Made by a program: the position numbers and the translations under genes
The notes under the pieces: generated by a model
The model's database searches: none
Seen by the model: only the letters and a program-made list of their open reading frames with translations
Told to the model about the DNA's origin: nothing
NCBI GenBank assembly: GCA_011317545.1
Contig: WUJK01000013.1
Location: 186,001 to 250,000, forward strand
Source of the DNA: Coniella vitis
Taxonomy: Eukaryota; Ascomycota; Sordariomycetes; Diaporthales; Schizoparmaceae
Direction of reading: 5' to 3'
Length of the DNA stretch: 64,000 nt
Shown: positions 1-11,468 of the stretch, in pieces
Position numbering within the stretch: the stretch's first letter is position 1
How the letters are laid out: every line of letters starts with the position of its first letter

Positions 1-2
1 AA

Positions 3-165
3 TTATATCTTTAAATTCGGATAATAACTATTAGTCTAGCTAATCCTATCCGACTTATTTAACTAGGACTTTACGTTATAGTATTTTATCCGTTTTCATA
101 TAGCCTTTACGCAGCTTATTATATACTCTAATAATACTTTCTACCTAATACTCGGGTTCCTTTCC
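3..165 (-). pseudogene. Chromodomain remnant at the integrase C-terminus
   Basis: One minus-strand frame reads as a degraded chromodomain: an EPEY-like start, then KVLVK followed by a stop where Trp is expected, and finally LLSEFKD. Chromodomains usually have the form VLVKWxGW...WEPxSxF, so the stops fall on the expected Trp or Gln codons. This domain defines chromoviruses and in active relatives steers integration to heterochromatin. The frame is broken by several stops. The element continues beyond base 1, so its 3' LTR is missing from this window. Confidence 0.7.
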
Positions 166-189
166 CTCTTTAATTATAATAGGGTTAGG

Positions 190-1500
190 CCGGTATTCCC
201 TCTATACTTATAACGGGAGCGGGTCTTATATAGCTCGAATTAGGAGATCTATATAGAAACGAGGGTAAATACCTAACGGGACGTCTAATTCTACTATATA
301 AGGGCTAACGATATATATTACGGTATACTTCTTATATAGTTAGGCTAACTTCTTTAAAGGGCGGTCGGTAGTAATATTTTATAAGGAGAGCTAAACCTTA
401 TCGCCCCTAATAAGCCGCTCTATAACTATTTATAACTTATTTATAGATTCTTCTATTCGTTACTATACGATTACTATTATAGCTTAAGCGAAAGTAGTTA
501 TATCTTTAAGCTATTAAATAAAGTTCTCGGCCTAAATTCTAAGCGCTTATACTAGTAATATATTACGCTCTACTTATTCAATTAGATCTATATAATAGCT
601 ATATAAGATAAAAAATAGGTTAAGGCTAATTATATTAATATCCCTATTATTAATAGCTAGTTAAGCGCCGGGTAGGAGTATCGGCTAATCTAATTATATA
701 TATATAACGAACGCTCGGAGGTAGTTTATAACCTCTTAGTTTACCCTTTCTATAGCTCTATCCGTTTATAGGTGGAAAGCGGTGCTTAAGCGTTACTCTA
801 TCTTTATAAGCTTATATAATCGGCGCTAAAACCCTCCTACCTAATTCGAGCCTCGGTTATTAACTATTACCTTAGGGAAACTATAGAACCGCTAGTAATA
901 ATATAAGAACCGCTCTATATATACTTCCGCGCTTATACTATATATAGCTTCGAGTATAATAGCTTTCGTTAATCGGTCTATAATTACTATTAAATAAGCC
1001 TCTCTTATATCGTCCTTATAGGGGAGGTTAATTATAAAGTCTATAGATAATTCGCTTTATACCCGCTTAGGTATTAATAGGGGCTTAAGAAGGCCCTTCC
1101 TTTAGTATCTCTATACCGTCTTACGTTTATAAACGTTGTAATTTCGTATAAACCGCCGAATACTATAGTATATACCTAGCTAGAAATAGCCCCTTATTAT
1201 TATCGTAATAATAATATCCCTTCCTAGGTAGCTAGATAGGGTAGAATCGTAGATACTCTATATTAGTTTAGTATATAGGGGTTCCTAATCCGGTAACTAG
1301 AGCTATTCGTAGAATTTAAATAATCCTTTCTTATCGATTAAATACTCCGCTATAAATACCTTAATAGGCTTACCTTTAGATATCCGTAGGTAAGGGGGAA
1401 AAGAGCGTTTACCCCTATAGATTACGCCTATAAGCTAGGAGTATACCTTATTATATAAGGTAGCGTTATCCTATAGGCGCTAGAGCTCCTCTTATATAAA
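190..1500 (-). pseudogene. Integrase remnant of the chromovirus
   Basis: Near 990-960 the minus strand reads VIIDRLTK, the region around the first catalytic Asp of Ty3/gypsy integrases. Near 280-230 it reads VPLGIYPRFYIDLL, the form of the conserved integrase tail in which HP and FH motifs are normal; both His are Tyr here, as CAY-to-TAY mutation gives. A DPLP motif follows after a stop. Integrase would insert the cDNA copy; here it is non-functional. Confidence 0.75.
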
Positions 1501-2099
1501 AACCTCGCTACCTATTAATAATAGCTTATTATATATTATAACTTAACTTATCTCTATCGATAGTAAAAGCTAGATTTGCTTACCGGTAAGGCGTTTATTA
1601 GATATATTATATAATATATCCTGCTCCCTCTTTAAGAGGGCGTTTAGATATTCGCTAGCTACTCCCGTACGGTAAACTAAATAATATCGAAAATAAGCTA
1701 TTATCTTAAACTAGCGGACCTACCTTTCGGTAAAACGCTATAATATTATAAAATATTTAAGGTTCTTATAATCCGAGTAAATTATAAATAGTAATATAAT
1801 ACCCCTAAGCTCTATATCCTATACTCTTAAGTAATTAATAACGGCTAATAGTTCCTTATTATAGATCTTATAGTTATACTTTATAAGGCTTAGGCGGTAC
1901 GAATAATACGCTACCGGGCGGAGGATATTATATTTATCCCTCTAAGAGAAGTAGCCGCTTAACGAATAGCTAGAATAATCCGCCTTTAATATTATCTCCT
2001 TATCCGGATCCTATTAAGCGAGTATAGGCTTACTAATAAAGAAACGCTTTAGCTACTCGAATATAGCTTCTTCCTACTCCCCGAACCTAAATAGGACCC

Positions 2100-2900
2100 C
2101 CTTCTTAGTTAAGGCTAGGAGGGGCTTTATAACTTCGGAATAATTAGCGATAAACTAATAATAGAAGTTTATAAATCCTAGGAAGCTACGGACTCCCTTA
2201 ACTATTTTCGGAGCCTTCTAATTATATATAATATATACCTTCTCGGGGTTTATACGAATCCTTACCCCCGCTTTAATAATAAAGCCTAGGTATTTCGTCT
2301 TAGTTACGCCGAATTCGTACTTAGTAATATCTAAATTTAGATCTATTACTTCGAAAGCGCGTAATACTAGCTTTACCTTTACTCGGTAATCTTTAGCTAT
2401 ACCGTTAGTATATATTAGAATATTATCGATATAAGCTAAATAGAAGATATCTAGGTAGGGGTATAGAGTATTATTAATATAGCGCTAGAATATCGCGGGA
2501 GCGCTTATAAGTCCGAACGGGGTTATTAGCTACTTAAAGAAGCTATACTTTATACGAAAGGCGGTCTTCTACTTATCTCCTTCTTTAATATAAAGCTTAT
2601 AAAATACTACTTATATATCGAGCTTAATAAAATATTTAACGTTTATAATATTAGATAAGGTCTTTTTAATAAGGGGGAGCGGGTAGTAATCGGCTTCCGA
2701 AATAGCGTTAAACGCGCGGTAATCTATATAAAAACGGAAGCTACCCCTTAGTTTCTTAATAAAGATTATAGGAGCTCCTATTAAAGAGCTATTAGCTCTA
2801 ATATAGTTTATATCGAATAGCTCGGTAAAAGTCTTCTTTAGTATAATAAGTTCTTCTCTAGATATCCTATATAACGGGCCTTATAGGGCGTTTATAGTAA
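2100..2900 (-). pseudogene. Reverse transcriptase remnant of the chromovirus
   Basis: The minus strand carries two diagnostic RT motifs. TPFGL, followed by a short spacer and APA, lies at about 2523-2495 (PFGL at 2520-2509). AYIDNILIYT lies around 2436-2409, with YIDN at 2433-2422; the usual form is YIDD, so the second catalytic Asp codon has become Asn by a G-to-A change. Numerous stops interrupt the frame. Catalytic loss plus stops make this copy inactive. Confidence 0.8.
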
Positions 2901-5305
2901 ACTTATCCGCTTTCTTATATAGCCGAATCTCGTAGTCCGCTCCCTCTCTATATAGCGGTAGCGCGGAAGCTATATCCTTATTAAAGAGGTTCCGGAATTC
3001 GTAATACTCTAAGGGGAGTTTCTCGTTAACCGAGGATTCTACTTTCGGTAATAGGGCCTTAATAATATCGGCTATTATAATACTAAAAAATACTATCTAA
3101 GTAGTACTTAAGCGTTTTATACGCCGAACTTCGCTCTAAATAGTAAGGGTACTAATAAATATATAGTTAAAGTTCTTAGGGCTATATCCTTATTCCTAAA
3201 CCTCTAATCCTCCTATTTATCCGATACTTAGGCGGTGCTTATAAGCTATATATATTACCCTCTCTCTTTCTACCTAAGGTTTTCCTAAAATAAGGTTATA
3301 CTAAAGGCGGGGGATTATATAAGCCTAAATACGATATAAATACCCGTTTAGGTCTATATTAAGGTAGGTTATATAGCGGATAATAGGCTACTTATACGAT
3401 ATTCTCTCCTTTAACGATTAATAAAGGGTCCTAGGCGGGATAAGTATACGCGGAAGTCTTAACTTATATATAAGTATTTCGCTTATAGCAGAATAATAGT
3501 TATAACTAGAATTAATAAATACTAGGATAAATAGAATTAAATTATAGAATAGGTTTATTATAAAATAGTTTCTATTTATCTAACGCTTTATTTCTTATAA
3601 GCTAAAGTTAAGACCTATAAGCTTCTATATATAACTCTATATAAGAGTAGCTAGTTTTCCTCCTATTCCTCGGTAGTATCGTTAAGGTCGATAAGGTTAG
3701 TATCGGCGATATTAATATCCGTCTCCTATATAGCTCCTAAGCTAATAGGTAAGCGTATAGATAGGAAGGGGTAATAAGCGATTCTATAGTTCGAACGTTT
3801 ATACCTATAATAGAGTCCTTACTCTTTCCTACGCCTAATCTCCGCTTAGTTAACTTACCTTATACGCTATTTATTAGCCTATAGAGCGTTAATACTAGTT
3901 ATAGCTATATCTCTATCGGGATCTATATAAGGGTTTTATAGTTTCTATCCGTTTCCTCCCGTTCGTTAGGTTATCCTAAAGCGTTATACCGTAGCTCCGG
4001 ATAAATAGCTTAAGGGCGAAGTATAACTATTATCTCGGATAGCGATATAGCTTTCTAGCTTAGCCGAGATATAAAACGCTTCCTTTACCTAATTATTATA
4101 TATCGACGGTATTTCTATACTAATAAGCTATATATATAATACGCTATTAATAGCGCCCTCTAGGTATATTAACTTAATTAAGTCCGGCTATTCTATACCG
4201 CTAGAGTTTACTAATAACTTCTTCTATTAGGAGAAGAAGTTAGGGAAGGGTTAGCCTTTCTTCTAAGTAAAGCTCTTAAGCCTTTAAGAAATAGCGATAG
4301 CGTAATTCTTATCGTAATATTAATAGCGGAGTTATTATAGGAATAAGGAGGGTTTCTAAAGGCTATACTTTCCTTCTATAATATAATAGCTCTTCGTTAT
4401 AACCTTTATATCTCCCTTTAGGTACTTATAGATTTCTTAGAACTTATCTATATAATTCCCGATAAAGTAGGTATCTTAGACGAGTTTATACCTTACAATA
4501 TACTCCTAAGCTAGGAATTAAATATATATACCCTTAAAGTTCGCTAGCTAAGAAAAGGGCTTATATTTAGGTACGATTATACTCTCTAGGGCCTTATCTA
4601 TATCGATATCGGCGTCTTCTATATCTTAGGAGGTAGGGGTATAGGTATCTTCTAGTTCGTTAAATACCGGGTCGGGGTATTCGGCCGCTATATTATTAAT
4701 ACTTATTAATAGCTCCTATAATAATAGGCTACGGGATTATTCGATTTATATAAGTTATACTATAAGCGCTTCTAGGTTTCGTACGCTATTTTCGCGCTAT
4801 TATTATACTACTCCTTTAATAATATACCGCTACTCTTCTATTATTTAAGTAACTATTTATTATATAGTTATTATTATATTATTATTATCGTTATTCGCTT
4901 AGGTAGGGAGTTACTCGAATTGCTCGTTATAGGGGTACGATATCCTAAGGCTATACGCTAAATAAGTATATAAATACCGTTAGATATATAGGGTAGGTAG
5001 AAAAGAAGTTAGTTAAATATAAACGGGTATCGAGAGAGCGTTCGTAGTTTCGATCCTAATTTCTATTATTAACTAATTTAAGGAGAGAAGTAAGAATAGT
5101 ATCTATATAGTAGCGCGAGAGCTGCTCTTAAATAGCTCTTACGTTTAGGATCTATCTATAGATAGAGTTTTCTATAGGTCTACCGTCGATACGGGTCCTA
5201 TTACCGATAGTCTTTTATACGGCTTATAAGCTGCTCGGGAGACGCTCTTATTTAGCGCTTATATAATACCAGTCTCTAGACGAGAAGGGAATATACTAAC
5301 TAAGG

Positions 5306-5345
5306 CTTTATGCCCTGGTGTGCCGAAGCCGTGCATTTACCCGTA
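5306..5345. other. Short unmutated island between two RIP blocks
   Basis: About 35-40 bases regain normal dinucleotides: several TpG and a CpA occur in a row, unlike the thousands of bases on either side. Because RIP acts on duplicated sequence, a spared single-copy segment between two repeats is the simplest reading. It probably marks the outer end of the retrotransposon and the start of the next repeat. Confidence 0.5.
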
Positions 5346-6735
5346 GGCCTATAATATAAACTTATTATTAGCGTATTATATATTACTCGGTATTATTAAG
5401 GGATTATAATTTAGGTATTATAAAGATAAGTTAATACCCTATAATATTAACTTATCCTTATAATATTCGATATAATATAAATACTTAGGATATAACGAAA
5501 GGGAGGAAGTTAATACCTTATAATACTAACTAAATAGGTAATTATAAGTAATATATCTTAAAGATATTTTTATACTTATTAAGATAAATCTAATATATAT
5601 AAATATACCGAACCTCTTTAAAACCTAATATCTCTCCGAGGATTTTATTCGGTATTATAACTAATATTAAAAGGTAGTATAGAATAAGGAGTAGGTAGGT
5701 CTTATTAACGAAATTAATATTCGATTTAATTTCCTTAGCCGTTAGCTCGTATAATTTATAATCGATAAATTCTAAAGTATTAGCTCGAATATCCTATTAT
5801 AATAGGTATAGGGGTTTTTAGCCTAATAATTTAATCTTATAAAGCGGTAGGAAGCTATAATTAAGAGGAAGGTTATACTTTTATAATAAAGATAGGGTTT
5901 TTATAAGGGCTATTTTCGTCTTTATCTTAAGGCGTTTAGGGTATTATTTTAAATTAGGTATAGGTATAAGCTATAAAGGATCTTTAGAGAGGTTAAAAAA
6001 TCCTTATACGAAGATAAGCTAGACTTTATCGCTATATTAGGTAGTATAGCTAGAAGAAATACTTATACTAGCCGAGGAGCCTAGCGTAGATATAGAGGGA
6101 GCGGCGGAGGCGGATTAGGAGGTATATATATTCGAGGAGTTCGAGGAGGCGTTACTATCCGTAGCCTCCGCTGCCTTCTTCCCTCGTTTTAATCGTATCT
6201 TAGGAGGTATATCTAGATCTTAGTTACGGAGATAATATAAGGATTTTAGCGATATTAATACCTTAGGGTATAAGGTAAAGTATATATTATAGAAAGAAGG
6301 CTTAGAGGTATAATTAATACCTTAAGGAGCGAAAATATAATAGTATAATAAACGGAGGAAGGGTAGGTATAAAAGAAAGGAGGGAAAGAGTTAAAATAAG
6401 TTATAAAAGAGAAAGAAGAGATATTAAGGTAGGGTAGAGAGTTATAAGGTTATAGAGATAAAAGTATAGATTACTATATTATATATAGTAAGTTACTAGA
6501 TACGAGAAATCTATAATAGCCTTATTAATAGAGCTATATATAGTAAAATGCTATATAATATCGTAATATTTAATAGCCTTATCGATAAACTTTACTTATA
6601 AAATTACAAACTAAGTATATAAACTTATTAAATAATAAAGTATAGATTATATACTAGTATTAATATTAATAGATAAAGACCTAGTAACTAACTCGAAGAT
6701 ATATTAGGGCTAGTATATAGTCTATATAAGGCGCT
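5346..6735 (+). repeat. Second RIP-degraded repeat, identity unknown
   Basis: This stretch has the same CpA/TpG loss and CpG retention as the retrotransposon, so it was once repeated. The plus strand between about 5870 and 6400 has one frame with long coding-like runs broken by TAG/TAA, including an acidic, alanine-containing segment near 6060-6180 (EEFEEALLSVASAAFF). I do not recognise a transposase, reverse transcriptase or other named domain. It may be another transposon family or a non-autonomous element. Normal composition resumes near 6735-6790. Confidence 0.6.
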
Positions 6736-8826
6736 AGGTCTGAAAACAGCCTACGGGCGTAAGCATATCTCCGCAAAAAACCCACCCTACCCCAAAATTA
6801 ATTTAGGAATGAAATATGGGATAGTGAGCGCTGCAGACCTCCGTAACAGCCGGCTAAGATGATAGCCAGGCAAAGATACTTGTCTTTTCCTTGTCCGTAG
6901 ACAACCGGCCAGTTCAAATGTGCTCCAGGTCTCCCCACTCAAGCGCCTAGGCACGCGAGGGAGCTGACATGGCGTCTGAGCCGCGGCCTGTCACAATCAC
7001 ACAAGCTTGCATAACATCGATGTAGATGTGAAAAAGAAAAGTATAGGATGATGATTCCTAACGCGTTTGTCAAGGCTGCAGCCGTGTGATCACAGTAGTC
7101 GCAGCAGTCACATGGTTGCATCCCAAAACCTCATTCATTCATTGATTGATTGGCCCGTTTGCGCGGTCTACACCTTTCCCACACATCGGAGCATGGAATC
7201 CGTAAGATGAGAAGTGCGAGGTGGTTAGCTGCACCTAAAGTGCTAAGCACTTGTGGAATATGTTTTTGTCAAGGGTGTTTTATGCAAATTCCAAAAGTAC
7301 ATGATAGTAAATTCTGAGAAAGAATCAAGCGCTTTACGTTGTTGGATTACAAGAAAAAAAAACTTGAGTACTTTAGTAGAGTGTTCGTAGTTCGAGGGTA
7401 TATCTTGACAAATATCTCGCTATTTGACAACCGTTGCACCATGATATGCTTAGAGCTACTATGTAGGAATGGATGTGTCGAATAGCATCATATCCTCAAT
7501 CGTGAGCGTCAACGGATGATGGCCTGGACTCTGAGACCAGAAGACTATATAGTGCAATCATCCAACCTTTGGGGGGTTAGGATCCCGTTGAGAGGTCGAG
7601 GAAGCGACTCAACTAAATCAAAAGGGGGCAACAGAACATGTCAAGCGCTCATTCCTCCTTTGCCAAATACTTTACGGTCATGTACGCAGGTCAATGGGTA
7701 TTCAACTGCACAAACTTGCCCTGAAATCGATATTCAGGCCAGAGATGGTCCCTTTTAAATGCTTTGCGCGTGGTTATGGTAGCAGACTGTGCCTTGGATT
7801 CAGAGGACTCACTTCTTTAACAAAGAGGTCTTTTGATGTAAGTACAGTCTGAGTAGCCCCATTTAGGATGCTGCTGATTACATACATATACTCTTGTCTC
7901 CTTTGAGAACCCATGTCTTGTTATTCAGCACCCGATATCACGAGCTTATTGATGTCAGCACTTTGTAGACGATAGTCAAGTTTTCAACCACCGTACGAAT
8001 GGAGTCTAGTATTTCAGCATGGCCCAGCCACAGTAGCACGTATGATTTAGGTGAGGAGTCGTGGTCTCGTTACGCATTAATGCTGTCGCACAACTATAGG
8101 TGTGGTAAATGACAATGATATAACAGCCAACTGCTGAACAAGCACTCAAGACTCGCTACTATTCCCTTATGCTCCTGCAGGTCAAATCAGCGTGTAATAG
8201 TCCATGTACAACATCAGTCCACACAGCTGAGACAACGTTACGGCAGCCAGCCAACGCAAGGGCGTCCGCGTTGCACCAAAAGGCCACACAAGATCGGTGA
8301 GTCCAAAGAGAAGCGTCGAGAGAAGATCCACATTCGGGTCTGCATGCTGGCAGAACCCCCGAAGAGGAATCTATACGAGAAGTGGCTTGCCTATGCTGAC
8401 GGCGGTATACGAACCCGCCGCCCCAAAACGGTGCCAGCTGTCTGTCTGCGTATACATACAGGAGCATATGTGTGCAGCGCATCAGGGCCACTTTTCTTTT
8501 TTCTTTCCCCCTGTGCCGTCACTCCCGGATCAAGTCGTCGTTTGGCACGGGCTAGCTTATTTATAAGCTTGCTGTGCTTGTGCTTGTGCTTCTTCAGCTG
8601 GGGCCCAGGGACTTTGCACTCTAGTGGATGCAATGGAACGTTGAATCCAAAAGGCTTCAGCCCCCTGGACTGACTCGGACGCGGCCGTCTGGACGTCATG
8701 CTCCCGAAAGATCGACAGCCAAGTCCGAGGATTGGCCCATCCACAAATACGAAGTCCTTTTGGGAAACCGCTGTGCCTGATCTGATAATATCGTAGACGA
8801 GTAGACGAGACAAGGTTGTGGACAAG

Positions 8827-8834
8827 TATATATA
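8827..8834 (+). promoter_or_regulatory. TATA-like element
   Basis: A TATATATA run lies 128-135 bases upstream of the start codon of the secreted cysteine-rich protein and just before a CT-rich leader. This is the usual fungal layout of TATA box, pyrimidine tract and ATG. Its function is inferred from position only. Confidence 0.4.
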
Positions 8835-8851
8835 GTGCCCTGGAAACAGCC

Positions 8852-8872
8852 CTCTCTCTCTCTCTCTCTCTC
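8852..8872 (+). repeat. (CT)n microsatellite in promoter/leader
   Basis: About ten CT units lie 90-110 bases upstream of the ATG at 8962. CT tracts near fungal transcription starts are common and can set the start site; this one may also vary in length between strains. Confidence 0.8.
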
Positions 8873-8961
8873 CTGCTGTCTTGCAACCTCACTTACAGCT
8901 CAACCCTATACTCTCCTCTCCACCACATTCTTCCCACAGACCGCAAGACACACAGACCACA

Positions 8962-9651
8962 ATGAAGTCCTTTGGAACCCTGGAAGTGCCTCTCGTCCTC
9001 TTCCTCGCAGCCGGGCACCTCGCTGCTGCGCAGTCGGCCTCCAGCACCACCTCGACGACGACGACGACGTCCGCCACCAGCAGCACCGTGAGCATCCCCG
9101 CGTCGTGCACCGCCCAGGTGCCCGCCTCGCTGCAAATGACGGGCTTCCACTGGTTCAACTCGACGCACAACCTCGACTGCAGCACCCCAAACTACCCGGC
9201 GGGCTCCGTCGTCTGCTGGAACACCACCACCGTCTGCCCCGACGACGACACCGCCGGCTGCGCGTGCACGCCCTACTGCTACACGGGCCTCGCCGCGCCC
9301 GCCTACCAGCCGCTGGGCTACGGCCCGCCCGACACGCTCAACATCACCATCGACGGCGAGACCTGCTACAAGCAGTTCCCCGTGGGCTACCGCGACTACG
9401 AGCTGGGCGAGGGCCACTTTGACTGCGGCAGCGCGGCGGACCAGATCGGCTTCTACGGCGACTCCAACGGCAACACGAGCACCGGCAGCGTGTACTGGAA
9501 TGCCGTGTACAGCAATGGCGTGGGCACCTGCAACGGGCAGGTGCCGAGGTACGAGGCCAGCTTCGAGCTGGACTGCACGCACGATGCGGGTGGCAACGCA
9601 ACGTGCACGGCGCCGGTGCCCATTACGCTGCCGTTTGTGGGCTGGGAATGA
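8962..9651 (+). CDS. Secreted cysteine-rich protein of unknown function
   Basis: A single exon encodes 229 residues. The first ~24 residues have a basic/polar start, a hydrophobic core (VPLVLFLAAGHLAAA) and an AQS-type cleavage region, so the product is probably secreted. A Ser/Thr-rich stretch follows, likely O-glycosylated, then a domain with 12 cysteines in total, an even number fitting six disulfides, plus several N-glycosylation sequons (NST, NTT, NIT, NTS, NAT). I do not recognise the fold. ATG 8962 was chosen because it gives the signal peptide and follows a purine context; longer upstream reading would hide it. No transmembrane segment or GPI tail is evident. It is the first gene beside the RIP-degraded transposon block, a typical position for fast-evolving secreted proteins, but an effector role is only inference. 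Confidence 0.8.
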   Translation: MKSFGTLEVPLVLFLAAGHLAAAQSASSTTSTTTTTSATSSTVSIPASCTAQVPASLQMTGFHWFNSTHNLDCSTPNYPAGSVVCWNTTTVCPDDDTAGCACTPYCYTGLAAPAYQPLGYGPPDTLNITIDGETCYKQFPVGYRDYELGEGHFDCGSAADQIGFYGDSNGNTSTGSVYWNAVYSNGVGTCNGQVPRYEASFELDCTHDAGGNATCTAPVPITLPFVGWE

Positions 9652-10569
9652 AAGGAAGGAGGGTGGGGGGTTGGTCAAGAGTCTGGGAGTGTGAGGGTTT
9701 GTAATGAGTTTTATGAATTTGCTTTACACAGGGAGCGAGATACAAAAAGGCCCTTGGAATCTCGAGAGCCAGGAGTCTTGTTCTTATGCACCACCATCAC
9801 TTTGTGGGATGTCCTCCAGACACAAAGCCTGAAGGGGGGGAATCATCCACCAATTGTCTATATCCATCCGAGAAGGCGGCATTTGTGAATACAGAATGGA
9901 AACGTGGCCATACTCTGGCGATATTCATCAGTGCATATCCATATCCCCTTTTAGCACTTTGACAACATGGCCACAGGTTGAAACCCCCCTTATCTTCTTT
10001 GCATGGTTCCCTATCCAAATGCTCTCGCCTCGGTTTTCTCGGACGTCGGCATGACTCAATGGGAATAAAGAGTCATAACTCCCGGAAATTGTGTGATGGT
10101 TTGTGTATAGCTGACAGTATGGAGATATAGAGCCGCTGTATTTGACACCTGTCCTCGAGCATATACATTCTATCCATGCAAGGAGTGCATCTCACAGGCG
10201 AGCGGTCAGCAATGCACGTCAGACAGACTGCCGCTGTGAGAGAAGGCTACGAGTCCTGTGAGAGATAGGGTGAGACCGGCCTCTGGCATCGTTTCCCTTG
10301 GATATATCGGCTTCTCCACCACGATCTGACCTCGTTGTCCTCAACGGAAGGGAGTGGGAAAATTGTTCTCAAGTCCTCGCAATCCGATATCAAGATGGCG
10401 GACGACCGAGGATATAAAGAAAGCTCAAACTATTCTCAAAACCTTTCGAGTCCAAATCGAAGGCTCAACCACCACAGCGCACCGCTCTACTGCCAGATTC
10501 TCATCGCTCCGAGCCTCGACCCTGGAATAATTCCCACATGCCCCAAGGCCCGCCCGCACGCACGCAGCC
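9652..10569. other. Intergenic region
   Basis: The region holds the 3' end of the secreted-protein gene and the promoter of the acetyltransferase gene. A TATAAA-like run near 10412 (GGATATAAAG) lies about 155 bases before the ATG at 10570. I see no other gene. Confidence 0.6.
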
Positions 10570-11468
10570 ATGACCACCACGCTCCTCATCACCAACTGCA
10601 CCGTCGACGACGCAGCCGCCCTGGCCCGCAACAACATCCCCGCCTTCTGGCAGGACCCCAACTGGCGCTACCCCTGGCTGCACTTTGGCCTCGACCGGCT
10701 CGTGCGGTCCATCGCCGCGCGCGTGCCCCACACCCAGCTGCTGCGGCGCCGCGACGTCCTGCGCCACTTCAAGGCCGTCGACGCGGAGACGGGCAGGCTG
10801 GTGGGTTATATCCGGTGGGAGCTGCCCGCTAGCCGCTGCAAAGGTCCCAACGACGACGACGGCGGCGGCGGCGGCAGTCTCCCAGCCCCCGTGTGGCCCG
10901 AGGGTCGGGTCCCCGACGTCAGCCCGGAGGTGCGGCTGGCCTTTAGCAGGCAGGCTGCCGAGGCGCCGTGGGAGCCGCTGGACTTTGGCGCCGATGATCC
11001 GTTTGATGCGAATATCCGGCGGCGCATGGATGAGCTGCTTGCGAAGAAGGAGTATATTGGTACGTATGGTCTGTCCACTGAGGAACGCTTTCTTTTTATC
11101 ATAGGCACTTGATACCCCCCCTCGAGGTGCAATATTGTTTTTCTTTTGTAAGAAAAGAAAAAAGAAAAAAAAAGAAATCAAACAAAAATCTGACTCTGTC
11201 TTCTTTTTTCCCCCAAAAAGTCCTCGACTACGTGGCGGTTCACCCCGACAACCAGGGCAGAGGCATCGCGACGGCCCTGGTCCAGCATGGCATCCAAAAA
11301 GCGCAACAACTTGGCCTCGATATCTTTGTTTTGGCCTTTGAAAGCGGGTTTAGGCTTTATGAGAAGGCGGGCTTCCAGACGCTCGCGACGCTGGACCAAG
11401 ATGCGTCCAAGATTGGAGGCACAGAACATTACGTCACGCGGTTGATGGAACTTCGGATTCGTCAATGA
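10570..11468 (+). CDS. GNAT-family N-acetyltransferase
   Basis: Two exons (10570-11059, 11221-11468) encode 245 residues; the 161-nt intron splits a Val codon and ends after an A/T-rich tract. The C-terminal exon opens with the acetyl-CoA signature: a LDYVAVHPDNQGRG strand-loop containing the QGRGIA pyrophosphate-binding loop, followed by a helix and the closing GFRLYEKAGF segment characteristic of GNAT enzymes. The N-terminal part has the FWQDPNWRYPWLHFG region common in fungal members and a Gly/Asp-rich insert near residues 95-104. Such proteins transfer acetyl groups to amines of small molecules or proteins; the substrate cannot be read from the sequence. It has no signal peptide or membrane segment, so is probably cytosolic or nuclear. 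Confidence 0.85.

Larger units (their letters stand above)
1..5305 (-). mobile_element. RIP-degraded Ty3/gypsy chromovirus (LTR retrotransposon)
   Basis: The block is AT-rich, full of TA, nearly free of CpA and TpG, yet still rich in CpG, which is what CpA-directed RIP leaves. Read on the minus strand it keeps the pol order of a chromovirus: reverse transcriptase (about 2900-2100), integrase (about 1500-200) and a C-terminal chromodomain (about 165-3), with presumed gag and protease sequence from about 4900 to 3000. Stops sit where Gln or Trp would be expected and Tyr where His would be, matching C-to-T change. No open frame survives, so it is dead. The 5' LTR probably lies near 4990-5305 but I could not define its ends; the 3' LTR would lie left of the window. 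Confidence 0.88.
6736..8961. other. Intergenic region, RIP edge to secreted-protein gene
   Basis: Composition returns to normal after about 6735. I see no convincing gene here: open frames near 8160-8890 overlap one another on both strands and resemble nothing I know. The last 150 bases look like the promoter and leader of the secreted-protein gene, with a TATA-like run and a CT repeat. Confidence 0.6.

Noticed and set aside
4990..5305. Exact LTR boundaries of the gypsy element
   Set aside because: RIP has erased recognisable TG...CA ends and the partner LTR lies outside the window, so limits could not be set.
8893..9678. Long minus-strand frame opposite the secreted-protein gene
   Set aside because: Antisense shadow of a GC-rich coding region; Arg/Ala/Val-rich with no domain.
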